The notes beneath the pieces were generated by a model that was given only the letters and a program-made list of their open reading frames with translations, did not search any database and had not been told where the DNA came from. Shown one piece after another: positions 1 through 12,169 of a stretch of 64,000 bases of DNA (position 1 is its first letter; every line of letters begins with the position of its first letter). The stretch covers positions 62,001 through 126,000 of the forward strand of contig JAHLKC010000071.1 in NCBI GenBank assembly GCA_025449115.1, in the 5' to 3' direction. The DNA is from Chytridium lagenaria. Its lineage: Eukaryota; Chytridiomycota; Chytridiomycetes; Chytridiales; Chytridiaceae. Made by a program: the position numbers and the translations under genes.

Positions 1-165
1 CAACACTACTACTGAGAAAACGACAGAAAAATGCATCCTCCTCGATGGATGGCCCTGCGGCGGACTCCCAAAGAATGCATAGAGCTGCCGCAGTATAAGA
101 TCTGTGGCGAATTTAGGGAGGAACCCCCACATGACGAATGTGGCAATTTGACCGAAGTCGATCAT
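1..165 (-). CDS. N-terminus of a membrane-anchored DnaJ-like protein (partial)
   Basis: An open frame starts at the ATG at 165 and runs off the left edge, so only 55 residues are visible. It opens MIDFGQIATFVMWGFLPK, continues with a hydrophobic/aromatic stretch, then a Pro/Arg segment (PPQGHPSRRMH) and a second hydrophobic run. From memory this layout (membrane segment, GxPR-like basic linker, second membrane segment, then a J domain) occurs in fungal membrane DnaJ proteins. The J domain itself would lie outside the window, so the function is inferred from the N-terminus only. It is divergent with the longin-type gene to its right. It could instead be any small two-TM protein. Confidence 0.4.
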   Translation of the reverse strand, partial: MIDFGQIATFVMWGFLPKFATDLILRQLYAFFGSPPQGHPSRRMHFSVVFSVVVL

Positions 166-405
166 TTTGCAGACGACTGATGTTGCTGTTGCTGTGCAAC
201 TGAATGAGATTTGGGGAATTCAGACTTGTCAGGAATTCGAACAACAAAACAAGAGCGGAACGAATATGGCGAGCTGTATCTACAGTGCGTTGGTTTCCTA
301 CAAGTTACTGTTTTGTAAAAGATGTGCATCGGGGCTAACATGAAATCTATGGTGCTTCCTAGACTTCTATGTGCTGCATAAGACGGGGCGTATTTTCTTT
401 TCCAG

Positions 406-2163
406 AAACTGAAGTATGACGTCGGTTTAGAGAGCTATTCTCGAATTACTAATGCTTTACTTTTGTTGAAACCCAGTCCAAGGAGATTCTTGGACCCAAG
501 GTAAAAAGCATCATTGAATTAGCATCTTAAGGTTTACAGTCTGGTTGTCGGGTTCTCTTCATCCATCTCCAATTTCTGCAAAACGCTTTTGGGAGAAGAT
601 GTGAAAGAAGTTATTTACCAACGTGGAAAGATTGTTTTAAGGAATACGGCGACGTGAGTTGTCCCGGTCATACTTAAAAACTAAGCGCTTCTCTAGTTCA
701 TCTTTGTCGTCCATGCTGATATCCAGACCGCCAGTGCTGCCATACAAGCAATTATTCGAGATGTTGGGAGCTATGTGCGAGGTAAACTACACAGTTTTCG
801 TAGCCCAACTTTCTAATTGCTGTTTAGTTTCTATTTGGCTCGCATGATTACTGGGATGAAGATTTTTTTGACTTGAAGGGGGCACAGGTCAATCCTTTTT
901 TTTTTGTACCTCTTAAACATACTTTTCAATACTCACGCTTGTAAATTCTTCTCGATGTAGGATATTGTCAGTATGTACTTTGTTAAAGTTGCCCAAGACC
1001 CTACAATGGTGGTTGGTGGCGTAAATCAGGTACATAGTGATATTTTTCGAAATGCACGCTAACCATTTAAATTCAGATTTTTCTTGAACCCGATATTACG
1101 AACGCTTGGATAAGCTCGTCGCTTTTTTAGAAAGTCACGAAGGTGTTTGCGGGAATGGTACAATGTTGATTCTTGGAGATTCTGTCCTTTACTCTCGTTT
1201 TGGTCTTCATGAAACAAGAATGGTGAATATTTGTTTTGATGTCTATTTATTACGCCCTTTATTACGCCCTTCGTCAATTTAACTCAATTAAATAGGTACT
1301 TCAATATCACAAGGCACGCCCTCTCGGATCCAATACTGTCCGTTATACCCCAGTCTACTGCAACTCAGCATGGCATAACCTCTATATGATCCGTCTCCAA
1401 AACTATATCCTCGTCATCCTCTCCTACATAGACAAATCCTTTGACAGTATCCAAAAGAAGGTCGAAGAATTTAAGATATCGGTGATTCAGTCTCGACTTG
1501 AAATACCAGCAGAGGTTTGTTAGCATCCTCTGATGTAGTCAAACATTTTTTTAGGAACCTCCAATCTTGCTAAGGTTATTTGCGAAACGCGAAACGCTGG
1601 CAATGTTGTACCATAATATCAAGACGGGGAGCACGATATTCCCGCAGTTGCGGCCGGGGCCGGAGGTGCAGCAGAGGGAGATTCTTACGTCTTTTTGGAC
1701 CTTTTTTTGTGAAGGATTGTGAGTGTTTTTAACTCTTACATCACTAACTTCTTTTATACCTTCTGTCCCATTAATCCCGTGATCATTATTTTTATGCGTC
1801 TTCTATTGTTTGTTCCTCTCATTTTTGGTTCTTATTTTCTCGTGTCATCATTCAGTTCTAGTTTGAAGGTCCCTGGCGTAAATGAGTTCTCTGTTTCGAG
1901 GGATCATTATCGATTCTATGCAGTTGGTATTTAACATAGATATTTAATTACTTAATATGCCTATTTACGTAGATCTGAAGGCGTGCATAGACTTTAACTT
2001 GCTGTAAGTACACCCCCCTTTCACCTCCATATCATTCATTAATGAATTTATTTCCATCCACAGTCTCGCCAATGAATCCGTATCCTTTGACGCCGTTCCA
2101 GCAATCGCCCAACGAAACTCTCAAAAATCTACGCACGTTCTCGCTATAACATTTGCCGAGTGA
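406..2163 (+). CDS. HerMon-family longin protein (HPS1/Fuzzy/CCZ1 type)
   Basis: This is a multi-exon gene. Visible exons begin after an acceptor at 405 (KLKYDVGLESYSRIT) and continue through DPSLVVGFSSSISNFCK, FIFVVHADIQTASAAIQ, DIVSMYFVKVAQDP, GTMLILGDSVLYSRFG, NLYMIRLQNYILVILSYID and FDSIQKKVEEFK. The last exon reads LANESVSFDAVPAIAQ and stops at 2161-2163; the intron before it is 2003-2063. The order of alternating beta-strand and helix blocks, with an internal 'ILGDSVLYSRFG' strand pair and a late 'LVILSYID' strand, resembles the two- or three-longin HerMon proteins (HPS1, HPS4, CCZ1, Fuzzy, Inturned). These form Rab GEF or ciliogenesis (CPLANE) complexes. I cannot decide which member it is. 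The first coding exon (roughly 250-350) is not resolved. It ends 69 bp from the convergent gene at 2233. Confidence 0.45.
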
Positions 2164-2232
2164 AGAACGATATGTATTTCTGTTTTTTTTTTGTAATTTA
2201 AAAACATTGGTGGTTCCATCTTCAAACACAAA

Positions 2233-2690
2233 TCATGGTATTCTAAGTTGGGGCAGCCAAGATGATTGATGTTGGAAAACGGCCAAGACTGTTGAGAGAG
2301 GTTTTGGTTGAGAACGGGTGAGGAAGGTTGATCGTTTATGCTTCGGCTCAGCAGCAAGGCGCATCATCCTGCGCTTAGTGAGACGATCGCGTTCGACCTC
2401 GAGGTACAGCTTTCGGTGGTCGTAGACCTTGTGGGTGATGTAGCCAATGATGGTGGTTGCCGATGCGAAACCAACGTAAGAGAGGGGTTCTACAAAGATG
2501 AGATGGGCATGGTCAGATTTTCATGGTTTCGAAGGCAATCGCTATATGTCCAAGCCATACTTGTTCTCCAGCTGCTCCTGGACATGCTGAGAGCAAACAT
2601 GTTAAGGAGAACACCGGTTCCAGCCCATGTGGCTAACTTAACGCCGAACCATCCGTTCTCCGATAAAATGCTCTTGCTCTCTTCACCCAT
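2233..2690 (-). CDS. Small two-TM membrane protein, complex I accessory subunit-like (NDUFC2/NUXM type)
   Basis: The gene has two exons: 2561-2690 with the start codon at 2690, and 2233-2489. A 71-bp GT..AG intron (2490-2560) separates them. The product is about 128 residues. Two hydrophobic helices (around GWFGVKLATWAGTGVLL and YVGFASATTIIGYITHKV) are separated by a short loop. A strongly charged segment follows (DHRKLYLEVERDRLTKRRM). Two helices followed by a charged 'YxxxxRDRxxxxxR' tail recall NDUFC2/B14.5b and the fungal NUXM subunit of NADH:ubiquinone oxidoreductase, in the inner mitochondrial membrane. The assignment rests on topology and pattern, not a diagnostic motif. It is convergent with the longin gene. 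Confidence 0.4.
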
Positions 2691-3241
2691 CTCTCGTTTT
2701 TCTTACTCAAAAAATTTACCGTTGCTATAAGCTGCAAGTTATGTACCCACTGACATTGTGACTGGGAACTTCTACAATGAGGCTCGTTTGCATCGAAACC
2801 TCATGAGAAAACGAGGGGCAGCCTGTGCTGCCCAGGGTGGGCCATGGTAATATGCGCAAAATTTGAGTTTGTTCCGTTGCTAAAAGGGCGAAGTATTTAA
2901 TGGTTCCTTGGGATTTTTGACGGAGACGCTGATGACGATGGATGAGATCTAGAGAAACTTTTGCATACGATGGTCGGGGAAATGAAATATCTCAAATTGT
3001 GGCTGCACAGTGTCCATTGTATTTTAATTGACTCCGTTTCAATTTGGGTTTTAATTCTTCCTTTGCTTTGCTCCCCTATCTCTACTTCCCCTTGTCAGTT
3101 TTGTTTTGTCTTTCGCGCTGAGTTTCCCTTTTCATTTTTTGCTTCATACAAGTCCCCTTCTATGATGCGTTGGTGCACCTCCCAAAAATAAGATCAAGTA
3201 CACTCCATCGATAAGTTGTCTATATACAAATATATTATAAA
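2691..3241. other. Intergenic stretch, nothing recognised
   Basis: About 550 bp lie between the start of the small two-TM gene and the stop of YJU2, both on the minus strand, so it should hold the promoter of the former and the 3' end of the latter. I see no conserved coding frame, RNA gene or repeat. The 76-codon plus-strand frame at 2961-3191 is T-rich and has no family features. Confidence 0.5.
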
Positions 3242-4182
3242 TCAGTCAGAGTCGGAGTCGGATGCGTAAGCGCTAAGACCCCCTAATCCGCTCACCACTG
3301 GTGGTTTTGGGGGAGACATTTCCACTTTTTTAACGGCCTCCACCGTCGGCTTCTTTCTCACAATTCCTAAATCAATAAGGGCTTTCCGTTTTTGAGGAAC
3401 GGCAAAGGTCACCAACTTGACTTCAGGAAGAATTGGTTGTCCAAAGCTTCGGTCTAGCGCGATCTTTGCGTCGTTATAATGTCATCATCGTCCAAAATCC
3501 GTCTCACTCTGTCCCATCAGCATTCTTGAAAATAGCACTGGCGCGGCGTCGTCATCGGCTTCTTGCTTTTTTAACTTTGAAAACTCCTCGTTCTGCTTTG
3601 AGTCCAAGATGCGATCGAGCAAAGCCTCCACCCCAATCCTCTCGTTCATAGCGTTTTTCGTACGGATTTCATCAAGGCGTCAAGAATATCCATCTCCCTT
3701 TTCGAATCCATGGTTCGGTTCTCTAAAGCTTTCATGGGTTATTCTCCTCTGCCTTCTCCTTCTCGGCTTTTATCTCCTCCTCATCAGCATCCTCCCTCCA
3801 TGGCTCAAAATTACGTTGCGCGCCGAGCTCGGCCACGTAGTCAGAATTTTTGGGGTCCGTCTGAATGTAATTTCGGCCGAGCAACGGGTGCAGCGGATAT
3901 AAAAACGAAAGATTTGGATGCCAAGATACGTTTCGCCTTCTACTCGCTCCTTTCTTGCGTTAAACTTTTTGCCTTTGTAGATGTATTCGCCGCAGGCATC
4001 GCATCGCATCGAGAAGGGGGTCATAAGCCGGACTTTGTGTTGTTCATCCTTTGGCATCTTCCGCCGCGGGATCTTTGGAACTAGATTAGTATGCATAGCA
4101 CAGCACTGGTTCAGCTACAGCTTACCTTTGACGGATCAAAGTCCGGGGGGAAGTACTTGTTTAAGACCTTTCGTTCAGACAT
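3242..4182 (-). CDS. YJU2: Splicing factor YJU2/CWC16 (CCDC94 family)
   Basis: YJU2 is a spliceosome factor that joins with the Prp19 complex and promotes the first transesterification near the branch site. The short first exon (start 4182) encodes [20 protein letters not shown] 53-bp intron (4073-4125) contains a perfect TACTAAT branch site. The next exon carries the hallmark: [17 protein letters not shown], then [18 protein letters not shown] and [13 protein letters not shown]. The two CxxC pairs form the zinc site. The C-terminus ends in an SDSDSD tail. Downstream the frame breaks at least three times by one missing base (around 3880, 3735 and 3685). Each time the expected family sequence resumes ([38 protein letters not shown]), so these look like sequencing errors. 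Gene identity is secure. Confidence 0.92.
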
Positions 4183-4519
4183 TGGTAGTGATCTAGATTA
4201 CTGGAAAAAATCAACTTTTTGCTTTAAACAAATCCGCAGTCTTTTAAATTTGATTTGACTGGGTTTATATCCTTCACTATCACCAACCCGGTTAGATGTA
4301 CGTCTCTTGAACAGCTGTTTGCGCCGTCGGAAATCGAGGATGGATCGAAACTCTACCATATTTCGTAATATATGCTCAACCTGTATTTTAGCAAATATGG
4401 CTTTGCATTATTGCCAAAGTATATAGTACTTTTGCTATTTTTATTCATATTGAAGAAGCCGCGCTTGAATGCGAGAATTCTTTGTGGCTCTCTCTAATTG
4501 CCAAAATTCTACAGCCAAC

Positions 4520-5814
4520 TCATTTTGTCACCTTACTCTTCTTCAACTTCCTCACCACGGTCGCGTTATCCCTCTTTATGCGGCTCCCTAAGGTCTCCTC
4601 ATTCCCCAATATCTCCTTCTCGTCCATTTTCTTCCTCTTCACGCCGGCGATGGGGTTGATGGGACTTGTTCAACGGGTTCTTCGGAACCTGGGAGAGGGT
4701 AGAGCTGGAGAGCGGCGGAGGAGTTGGTTTTGATGTGAAGGGATTTAATATTTGACCAACGTTTGGGCAGGAGATGGATGATGGCGTCGATAGAGTGGAG
4801 GATGTTTTCGGAAATTTGAGAATGCGTGAGGGCGGAGCTACCAATTTTTACGGCACTTCAATAGTAATTAGATAGGGTATAATAATGCGAGATGGAAAGG
4901 TAAAAATGATGTGATGAATGGTTAAGTAGGATAGAGAACAACATATTGATAGAAACTCACTGTGAAAGTCCAAAACCCAGTTGAAGATATGTGGAGGATT
5001 TCGCAGCTTCCACTTCATCCTTAATTGTGTTTCCAATTTCTATAGGTATGGGATGTCTATATTCAACAGTCAATCTCGAATTCTTTCCCTTCATAATTCC
5101 TACTTTTTCTTAAACAGTTTTTCGCTCATCACCTTCGGCAACAAATGAATGATTCGACTGTCCGTTAAAAAATACTGATACGTCTTTTCAAGCTCCATCC
5201 GTGATTCCTTGGTGTTGTAATTCGTTTTCAGTTTTTTCATGGAAAGAATCTGTACAGCGTTTCAGATAAAGAAGATGCTAAAAAGTGTAACCTCCGCCTT
5301 AACCTCTTGCTTCTCAAACAGCTGTTCAAAGTCTTGCTGTGGATCTTTGGTAAACACGCAAAACTCAGCATCCTCAGTGTAAAGTCCATGCTTTAAAGGG
5401 ATCCTGCAAGGTGGCAATCTGAACTCGAGTCCAATTTGTTTAAGGTTATAATGAGCCCATATCCAGTCCGGATCTGTAGATGCGATGTACTTGGGAGCTC
5501 TGGGTCTTCTCTTTGGGAGGAGTGGCCTTTGTTGTTGCGCTAATGGTCTTTGAGAATGCGATGATGGCTTTGGAGACTTTGGTGACCTTTTACATAAATA
5601 TTAGAGGTATACGGCTTAAAATGGACATGGACGTACATGCTCATGGTTGAGGTTTGTAGAAGGTTTATCAGATAAAGTCGGTTTATCAAGGGCATCTTCG
5701 CGGCAGGCATTTCGATTCCTTTTGAGACGATTCTTTTTTTTTTTTTTTGGTACATATAATAATGCTGGCCAAATTCTGACAATTTAGGCTTGTCAGTTTC
5801 ATTTCATTGCGCAT
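4520..5814 (-). CDS. Ribosomal L1-domain ribosome biogenesis protein (UTP30/CIC1/RSL1D1 family)
   Basis: This is a nucleolar protein with a degenerate ribosomal L1 fold; the family binds pre-rRNA during maturation. The sequence shows a lysine-rich N-terminus, then CRIPLKHGLYTEDAEFCVFT and KDPQQDFEQLFEKQEVKAE. Next come MKKLKTNYNTKESRMELEKT and YFLTDSRIIHLLPKVMSEKL-FKKK, the family's 'FLaDxRvxxLLPKxxGkxFFKKKK' core. After an intron come CAVKIGSSALTHSQISENIL and KSLHIKTNSSAALQLYPLP. The C-terminus is basic (VRKLKKSKVTK) and stops at 4520-4522. There is one frame break near 4650, and a 14-A run in the N-terminal coding part is error-prone. I chose the start at 5814 (MRNEMKLTSLN); an ATG at 5802 is also possible. 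It is divergent with CFAP57, with 293 bp between start codons. Confidence 0.8.
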
Positions 5815-6107
5815 GTTGGCACGTCACCCAGCTTACATGCCCATCGCTGATAATCCAATCGTCTAGCCTGGCTCTACCACCCCTGCAAATAGAGATTTAA
5901 CACTACTCAACCCACTGATCGAAAACTTTTACATCTCCTGAACATTTGCTACTTACTCACACCTAACCACTGAACAAAGAGAGCCTCTATTCACTTCCCA
6001 TACTCAAGTTACACTTTGCAACCACGTATTAGACCATCAAAGAACCCTATCGCTTCACTCTCAAACCAAACCATTAAATTCATATCACCAATCTCCGCAT
6101 CATCATC

Positions 6108-9100
6108 ATGGCAGCCAACGTTTTGGTCCAAAGGTACCGTGTCCTTTAACCACCATCATACTAAAACACCCCACACAGCCACGTCTTTGGTCTTAACCGC
6201 GAAGTCAGAAATAACGTCACCTACCTTGACGAACAAACCATTCTCTATCCCGCAGGCACCCAACTCATCCAATACAATGTCGAACAAAAGATTCAAAAGT
6301 TCCTATCCGTAAATGAAGGCGACGGGATCACCACCCTTCATGTGAGTTCAGGCCAGGCTTACGCGGCGGTGTCAGTCAGAAGTGTCGAAAAGGGCCCTTT
6401 TGTGATTGTATTAGATTTGCAGAATCCGAGAAAACGGAAACTTTTGATGCCGGCGGAGGGTATACAGTCAAAGGTATGATGATTTTTAAGCTAGGCTGAT
6501 GAAGTGTAGGAAATGATTTCTGTGTCATTTTACAAACGATTCAAAGCATGTTCTAGCGCAAACTGGAGCACCGGAGTGGTACATTATCTAAGCTTAGTTA
6601 GGACTAACGTTCTATAAGGGGTCTGTATTATTGGTCTTGGGAAAAGACAAAGCTCCTAGCAACGCTGAAAAGCACGAGCACGAATAACTCTGAAATTCAT
6701 CAAATGACCTGCAATCCATTTGATCTCTCCAGCACCCAAGTGTGCGTGACAGGTACAGGCATTTTCAGGATATTTAGGTACCAAGAAGGAAACTTTAAGC
6801 TTATCAACCAACAAAAACCCGACAAAGTAAGACTCCAAACCACAATCACCGCTTGACATGTTTGTAGAATCTTTTATGCCACTGTTGGATCAATGACGTT
6901 CGCATCGTCGCAGGCACGGAAGACTCCAAGATTCTCGTCTTCGATTCCGGTGATCTTATTCTTGAAATATCCTACGTCGTCCCCATGTCCGGGACAGTTC
7001 AAACACGTCCACCTACAATTCAAACCGTCACCGCATTCGCTGGCGGTATCATTGCTGGAACATCAACGGGTGTGTGTGTATTGTTTGAAAGAACGGATGA
7101 CACGTATTTGTATAAAAAAAATAAGGAGTTTTTTGTTGGAGGATAGCACTGTGGGGTGTATTGCATTAAGTCCGGCGGAGGATATGGCGGTGTGTACGTT
7201 GGGAAATAGTCAGATATATTTAATTACGATGGATGCTGATTCTTCAAAGGTTTGATTTCCCTTTTCTTTTTACGTCCGTTCTGCTTTATATGTTGACATT
7301 AGACAGGAAGGAATATAATTAACCCTCTTTGCCTCTGTAGGGTGAGGAAATTAAATGCGACAGACTCGCTCAACCCTTCCACAACGGCAATATTATCGGC
7401 ATGGACACCTGTGCGCGAAAACCCCTCGTCGCCACCTGTGGTTCCGATAAATCCATCCGCATCTGGAACTATGTGGAAAACTCTATCGAAGTCATCAAAT
7501 ACTTTGATGATGAACCTTTTAGGTACCGCTCTCCGCTATTTCTTTCCTCACTAACTCAAGGTTAGTATTTCCCTCCACCCGTCCGGTTTATACGTTCTGG
7601 TCGGTTTCGCGGATTCGCTGAAACTGATGAACATCCTCATCGACGACATTCGACCATTCTGGGAGTCCAATATTAGAGGATGTCGTGAAGTAACTCTTTG
7701 TTCCGTTACTATTATTAACCCTTCCAGTGTCGATTCAGTAACGGCGGGCAATACTTTGCCTCCGTCTATGGTTCACGATATGCATTCACAGCACCTGGTC
7801 CTTTGAAACCATTGGCAACTTAAAAGGCCACACTGGCAAAGTCCGTTCAATATGCTGGTCGCTTGACGATTCCAAGTTAACGAGTTGTGGGCTTGATGGG
7901 AACATTATTGATTGGAATGTGACGAGCTTAAAGAAGGAGGGGAGGTGCAGTGTCGGAATGTATTGTTGAGTTCGGTGTGTTATAACGGTGGGACTCAAAG
8001 TTTATTTATGCGGTTGGGTCAGATGGGGTTATAAAGGTGAATTACTTTCAGAACTTTATCGTAAGAGCTGGTTGCTAACAAGGAGGACAGGAAATCACGG
8101 AGAGTCATTTAAGTAGAGAGATACCCATGAAAGGATCATATTCTCACGGTATGTTTTCAAACCCACAATTAAATACATGCTAAGCTTGTATTCCTCAGTT
8201 CTGATGTCGCGATCCGGGAAGCTTCTGTTCTCAGGTAAGCAATCGCCCTCAATAACAAATCTAACAAAAATCTCAGCCACGAGTAAAGGAAGCGTCCGTG
8301 CGTTTAAATACCCGTTTGGCCCAGACATCAATACCACCGATTCCTTCGAACTGCAATGTCATTCCGCCGCGATCGCGCGAATGCGCATATCATATGACGA
8401 CACGCATCTCTTTACGTGCGGCGAAGACGGGTGTCTGTGGATTTACAAAATTCAGGACAAAGAGACCCGTGGACTGAAACGAGAAAAAGACTGGGTGTTC
8501 AGCGATGAGGTAGACAATAAAAATTAAGGCCGATATTTATGAGTGTATAGATTCTTGTCACCAAATCTGATTTAAAGGACAACCAAAAACTTATGATTGA
8601 ACTCCGGCAACGCGTCGAAGCCCTCCAAAAGCGAAAACGAAACCCAACTCAAACTCAAGACCTGAACTACAGCGAAAACTTAAAGAATTGACCGACAAAT
8701 ACATGACGGAGATCGAAGGTCTGAAGACGTTGACCTCTGCATTGCAAACCGACCGCGAGGTCAACGAATCCACTCATCGGAGTGAATTATTGACGGCGAG
8801 AAGTGCCAATGAGGGAGAGGTGGAGGAGATGAAGAAGAGCTTTTGTGGGAAGATTAAAGCAGAGAGCGAGAAACACGAGGAGTTGACCGGGAAGATGACG
8901 GCGCTGAAGACGGCTTGGGAAAAGCAGATGGAGGATACGGAAGCGTTTCATTCGACGAGGATGGGTCAGATTACCGAATTTTATAAGAAAAGGGTGCAAG
9001 AGAAAAATGAGGAGATTGTGCAGGTATGAATATGTTATCAGTTTCCTGACACTATTCAATTTGGATAATTAACGGGGTTTCTCGTGAAAAAACTTTTTTT

Positions 9101-10962
9101 TTTCATGCTCTACTTTTACATCCTTTCTTCTTTGCGTGTATACTTTGGATCAATATTTTCCGTCAAAATAGAGCTTTTCTCATTTCATCGATTCGATCTA
9201 ACAACACACCCCCTAATAGCTTTCGCTCCCAATTCTCCCGTCAAGTCAAAGACTACGACCTTCATCTTATAGAAATTGAAGAAGACGCCAACCAAGAAAT
9301 CCTCCAAATCGGCTACACATTCGAATCCAAACTCAAAGCTGAGCGTGAAGCCTTATCATTTATCAAAGAAGAGAACTTGGCGATGCGATCACGGTAAATC
9401 CCCACCCCTCTTTTTCCTTTTATTGACTGGAAAGAAAAAAAAAAAGATTTGAGAAACTCACGGCTGAGATTGAGGAAAACAAACTCGGCCTCAATAAGAT
9501 GTTTACAGAGGAACGGAGATTACATAGTATCATTAAAGGACTTGAAAAAGATATTATTGGAGTGAAGCGAGAGGTGAAATTTATATGTCAGCCTTGGTTT
9601 AACGCAAAGGCTAGATGCAAGAACGAGACGACACGATTCAGGACAAAGAAAAACGTATCTATGATTTAAAGAAAAAGAATCAAGAGTTGGAGAAATTCAA
9701 GTTTGTGCTTGATTACAAGATTGCGGAATTGAAGAAACAGGTGGAACCACAGAAGGATATCATATTGTTGTCGAATCAAATCAAGGTAAATATTCTTATG
9801 GACACAGCATTTCTTTTTTTCTTGCTTTTATATATATTTATATAATGGCAATTGCTTGCACGATGTTGATTACTCTTGGGTTGCATTGTGAGAATGGGGA
9901 CTACTTGCATAATATTGCTGTAATGATATTCGTGTCTACATTATGAGGACGGGGATTTCTTTGCGCGCTGTTAGTAAAACGGCTATAGTGGTTGCATTGT
10001 GAAAATGGATCGCTCTAAGCACTGTTGTTATAAGGGGTTTTAGTAATTTCTTACCAATACCTCGTTGTGCTTTAGGAAATGGACGACGAATTACAACAAT
10101 ACCAAAAACGCCACGACGTCCTCGACACGAGCATCCAAGACCTCATGCTCAAACTCCGCGCTACCGAAACCGAATCCGCTCTCGAGGTGTCCCGTGTCAA
10201 AGAAATGAAAACCATTGTTCGTCGGATCCAAAACGATGTTCAATCGTTGTATAAAGACGTGGACGATACAAACGTACTTAAGGTATGCACCTCTGATCTT
10301 CTTCGATGTAACAAGGTTTTTTTTCATCACAGCGCCACCTTATCACTGTTTTCCATAAATACTCGACGACGGCTGAAGAGCCGTCAGGGAAGGCACCAGA
10401 ACCGTCGAGGACGGAGAAGAGGCTGATGAAGTTGAATGATGAGGCGGGTGTGAAACTTGGAGATGGGGTCGAGGATGCGCCACCTGCTGGGGACGCGCTT
10501 GAAGAAGAGATGGAGGAGGCGAGACAGAGGGAGCATCTTGAACGGACGGTGGCGACGTTGAAGCATAAGATTGTGAAGGGGGAGGAGGCAAAGTATGCGG
10601 AGAATTTGAGGATTATGCAAGAAAATGTGATGTTGTTGAGGTATTTTTATTCTACTTATGTTTTCTTCTGTCTTTGTGGTTTCGAACGTTGCGGATTTGT
10701 TAACGATATTTATAGTGAAATCAATATCCTGAGAAAAGATTACGAGGCCTCCAAAATGCGTACACATAAATTAAACCACGAGCTAGATAGTCAGCTCAAG
10801 GGCGATATGCTTCCTTACGAAGAACTGAACTTGTCCAATCAATTAAAAGGTACGTTGTATCTCCTATTCTCGCGTTTATAAACACTTTTATTTCCAGGTG
10901 TCTTTGAAACAAACCTTTTGAAAGGAAAAGTAGGAAAACGCATTAGTTTACCACCTTTGTAA
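6108..10962 (+). CDS. CFAP57: Cilia- and flagella-associated protein 57 (CFAP57/WDR65)
   Basis: CFAP57 is an axonemal protein tied to inner dynein arm/regulatory structures of motile cilia. The first coding exon is MAANVLVQ (start 6108). After an intron follows [20 protein letters not shown], the family N-terminus. A WD40 half comes next, with [57 protein letters not shown] and [19 protein letters not shown]. The remainder is coiled coil. Diagnostic blocks are [20 protein letters not shown] (9621 on) with [16 protein letters not shown], and [20 protein letters not shown] with [13 protein letters not shown]. It stops at 10960-10962 (ISLPPL). Many short introns interrupt it and a few single-base frame breaks are present (e.g. 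near the A-run at 7117). Order and content match the roughly 1,250-residue animal protein, though it is a little shorter. Confidence 0.95.
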
Positions 10963-11433
10963 ACTTAAACACGCCGCAACATAATAAATAAGTAAATGAG
11001 TGGGAGCAGATACATAAATATCATCCAGGTCTAGTTTTAAAGTTTAAGGAACAACTATATTCACCCAAATCTGAATAAATAGTGAAGTGAAGTAGGGGAA
11101 ACCTTGTGTAATGTAATTTTGGACTCTGGATGCACGGAGCTTAGATTTATGAAGCATATCAACACCCGTCAGCTTACTTTGAAGGAGATATCCGTGCGAG
11201 ATTTTACAGAACGCTATAATACAAACTTAAGTTTAGTCACGCCTAACCACCGCCCAATACGCCAAAACCCTCTCTTTAGACCTCTTTCCAACTACCAAGT
11301 ATATATTATATAAAAAAATATAAAAGAATAACAAGTTTATGATAATTGTAAAGGACGTATCTATAAAAAAAACATACAACAAAAAAAAAAAAGGGGGAGC
11401 GGGATTATAAGTTATTAAAATCAGCAAGTTGCG
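10963..11433. other. 3'-3' intergenic stretch, nothing recognised
   Basis: This is the AT-rich spacer between the convergent ends of CFAP57 and the mitochondrial membrane protein gene. It has A and T runs suited to polyadenylation of both. I see no coding signal and no RNA gene. Confidence 0.5.
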
Positions 11434-12125
11434 TTATTTTTTCATCTCCTTGATCCGTTTATCAAGCATCTCCATATGTGCCTTCAAATACCTAATCGCC
11501 AATACAACCTCCTCCTTTGCCAAGTTCTTAAGTCCTCCATCCCGTTCTGCCTCCTGCAACTGCGCAAGAACCTCCGATGCGCGATGTTTCGAAAGCTCTA
11601 CAACGTTTGCTGCCAAAAATAAAGTGTCAGCAAAGAAGAGTAGGCGAAGACGACGCACCATCCTCTGTTGACCAATGAAACGCTAAACTCAATCGAAAAT
11701 CCCCAAACACATCCTTCAACTCATCAGCAAATGTGTCAACGCTTTTTGCGTCCCCTCCATCCCCTTCGTCATCGTCGTCATCGTCGGGAACGTATTTGAA
11801 GATCTCGTATTCTTCGAGTTTGGCGGCACCGTGGATCGCGATGTATTGGCCGGCGACGACACCGAAGACGGTTGCGACTAAAAAAAGGGGTTAGAGTGGG
11901 GATGCAACGGGGGGACGTACTTAGAAGTTTAGCGGATTCAAGCATGGTGCTGCCGTACCCGAAGTCCTCGTCTGTTGTAGGGGTGTATGGGACGTTACGG
12001 AAGAATTTTCGGGATGTATGTGGGGTGGGGGTTGGGAGAATGTGGGGACGGGAATGAAGGGGACGGATGGGGAGGGAGTTCCATGATCGGAAGAGTGAGG
12101 AGGGTAGTCGTCTTGATGCAAACAT
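11434..12125 (-). CDS. Predicted mitochondrial single-TM protein, family not recognised
   Basis: Three exons (11921-12125, 11659-11877, 11434-11609) with introns of 43 and 49 bp give a clean 199-residue protein. The N-terminus (MFASRRLPSSLFRSWNSLP) is rich in Arg, Ser and hydrophobics without acids, typical of a mitochondrial presequence. A membrane helix follows (LLIATVFGVVAGQYIAIHGA), then an acidic loop (PDDDDDDEGDG). The C-terminus is an amphipathic coiled-coil-like region (RASEVLAQLQEAERDGGLKN; RYLKAHMEMLDKRIKEMKK). I do not recognise the family. An inner-membrane protein with a C-terminal helical domain is the simplest reading. The start codon lies only 44 bp from that of the divergent UBAP1-like gene. 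Confidence 0.75.
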
Positions 12126-12169
12126 CTATTGAGTGTGAATTATTATATTTTTTTGAAAGACGTTTTGTG
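12126..12169. promoter_or_regulatory. 44-bp head-to-head spacer between two start codons
   Basis: The ATG of the mitochondrial protein gene (12125, minus) and that of the UBAP1-like gene (12170, plus) are separated by only 44 bp of T-rich sequence. The 5' UTRs and promoter elements of both genes must overlap here or extend into each other's coding exons. No TATA box is evident. Confidence 0.5.

Noticed and set aside
3242..4182. YJU2 as a pseudogene because of three frameshifts
   Set aside because: The protein is conserved on both sides of each break, and the same error type interrupts beta-tubulin and other essential genes here.
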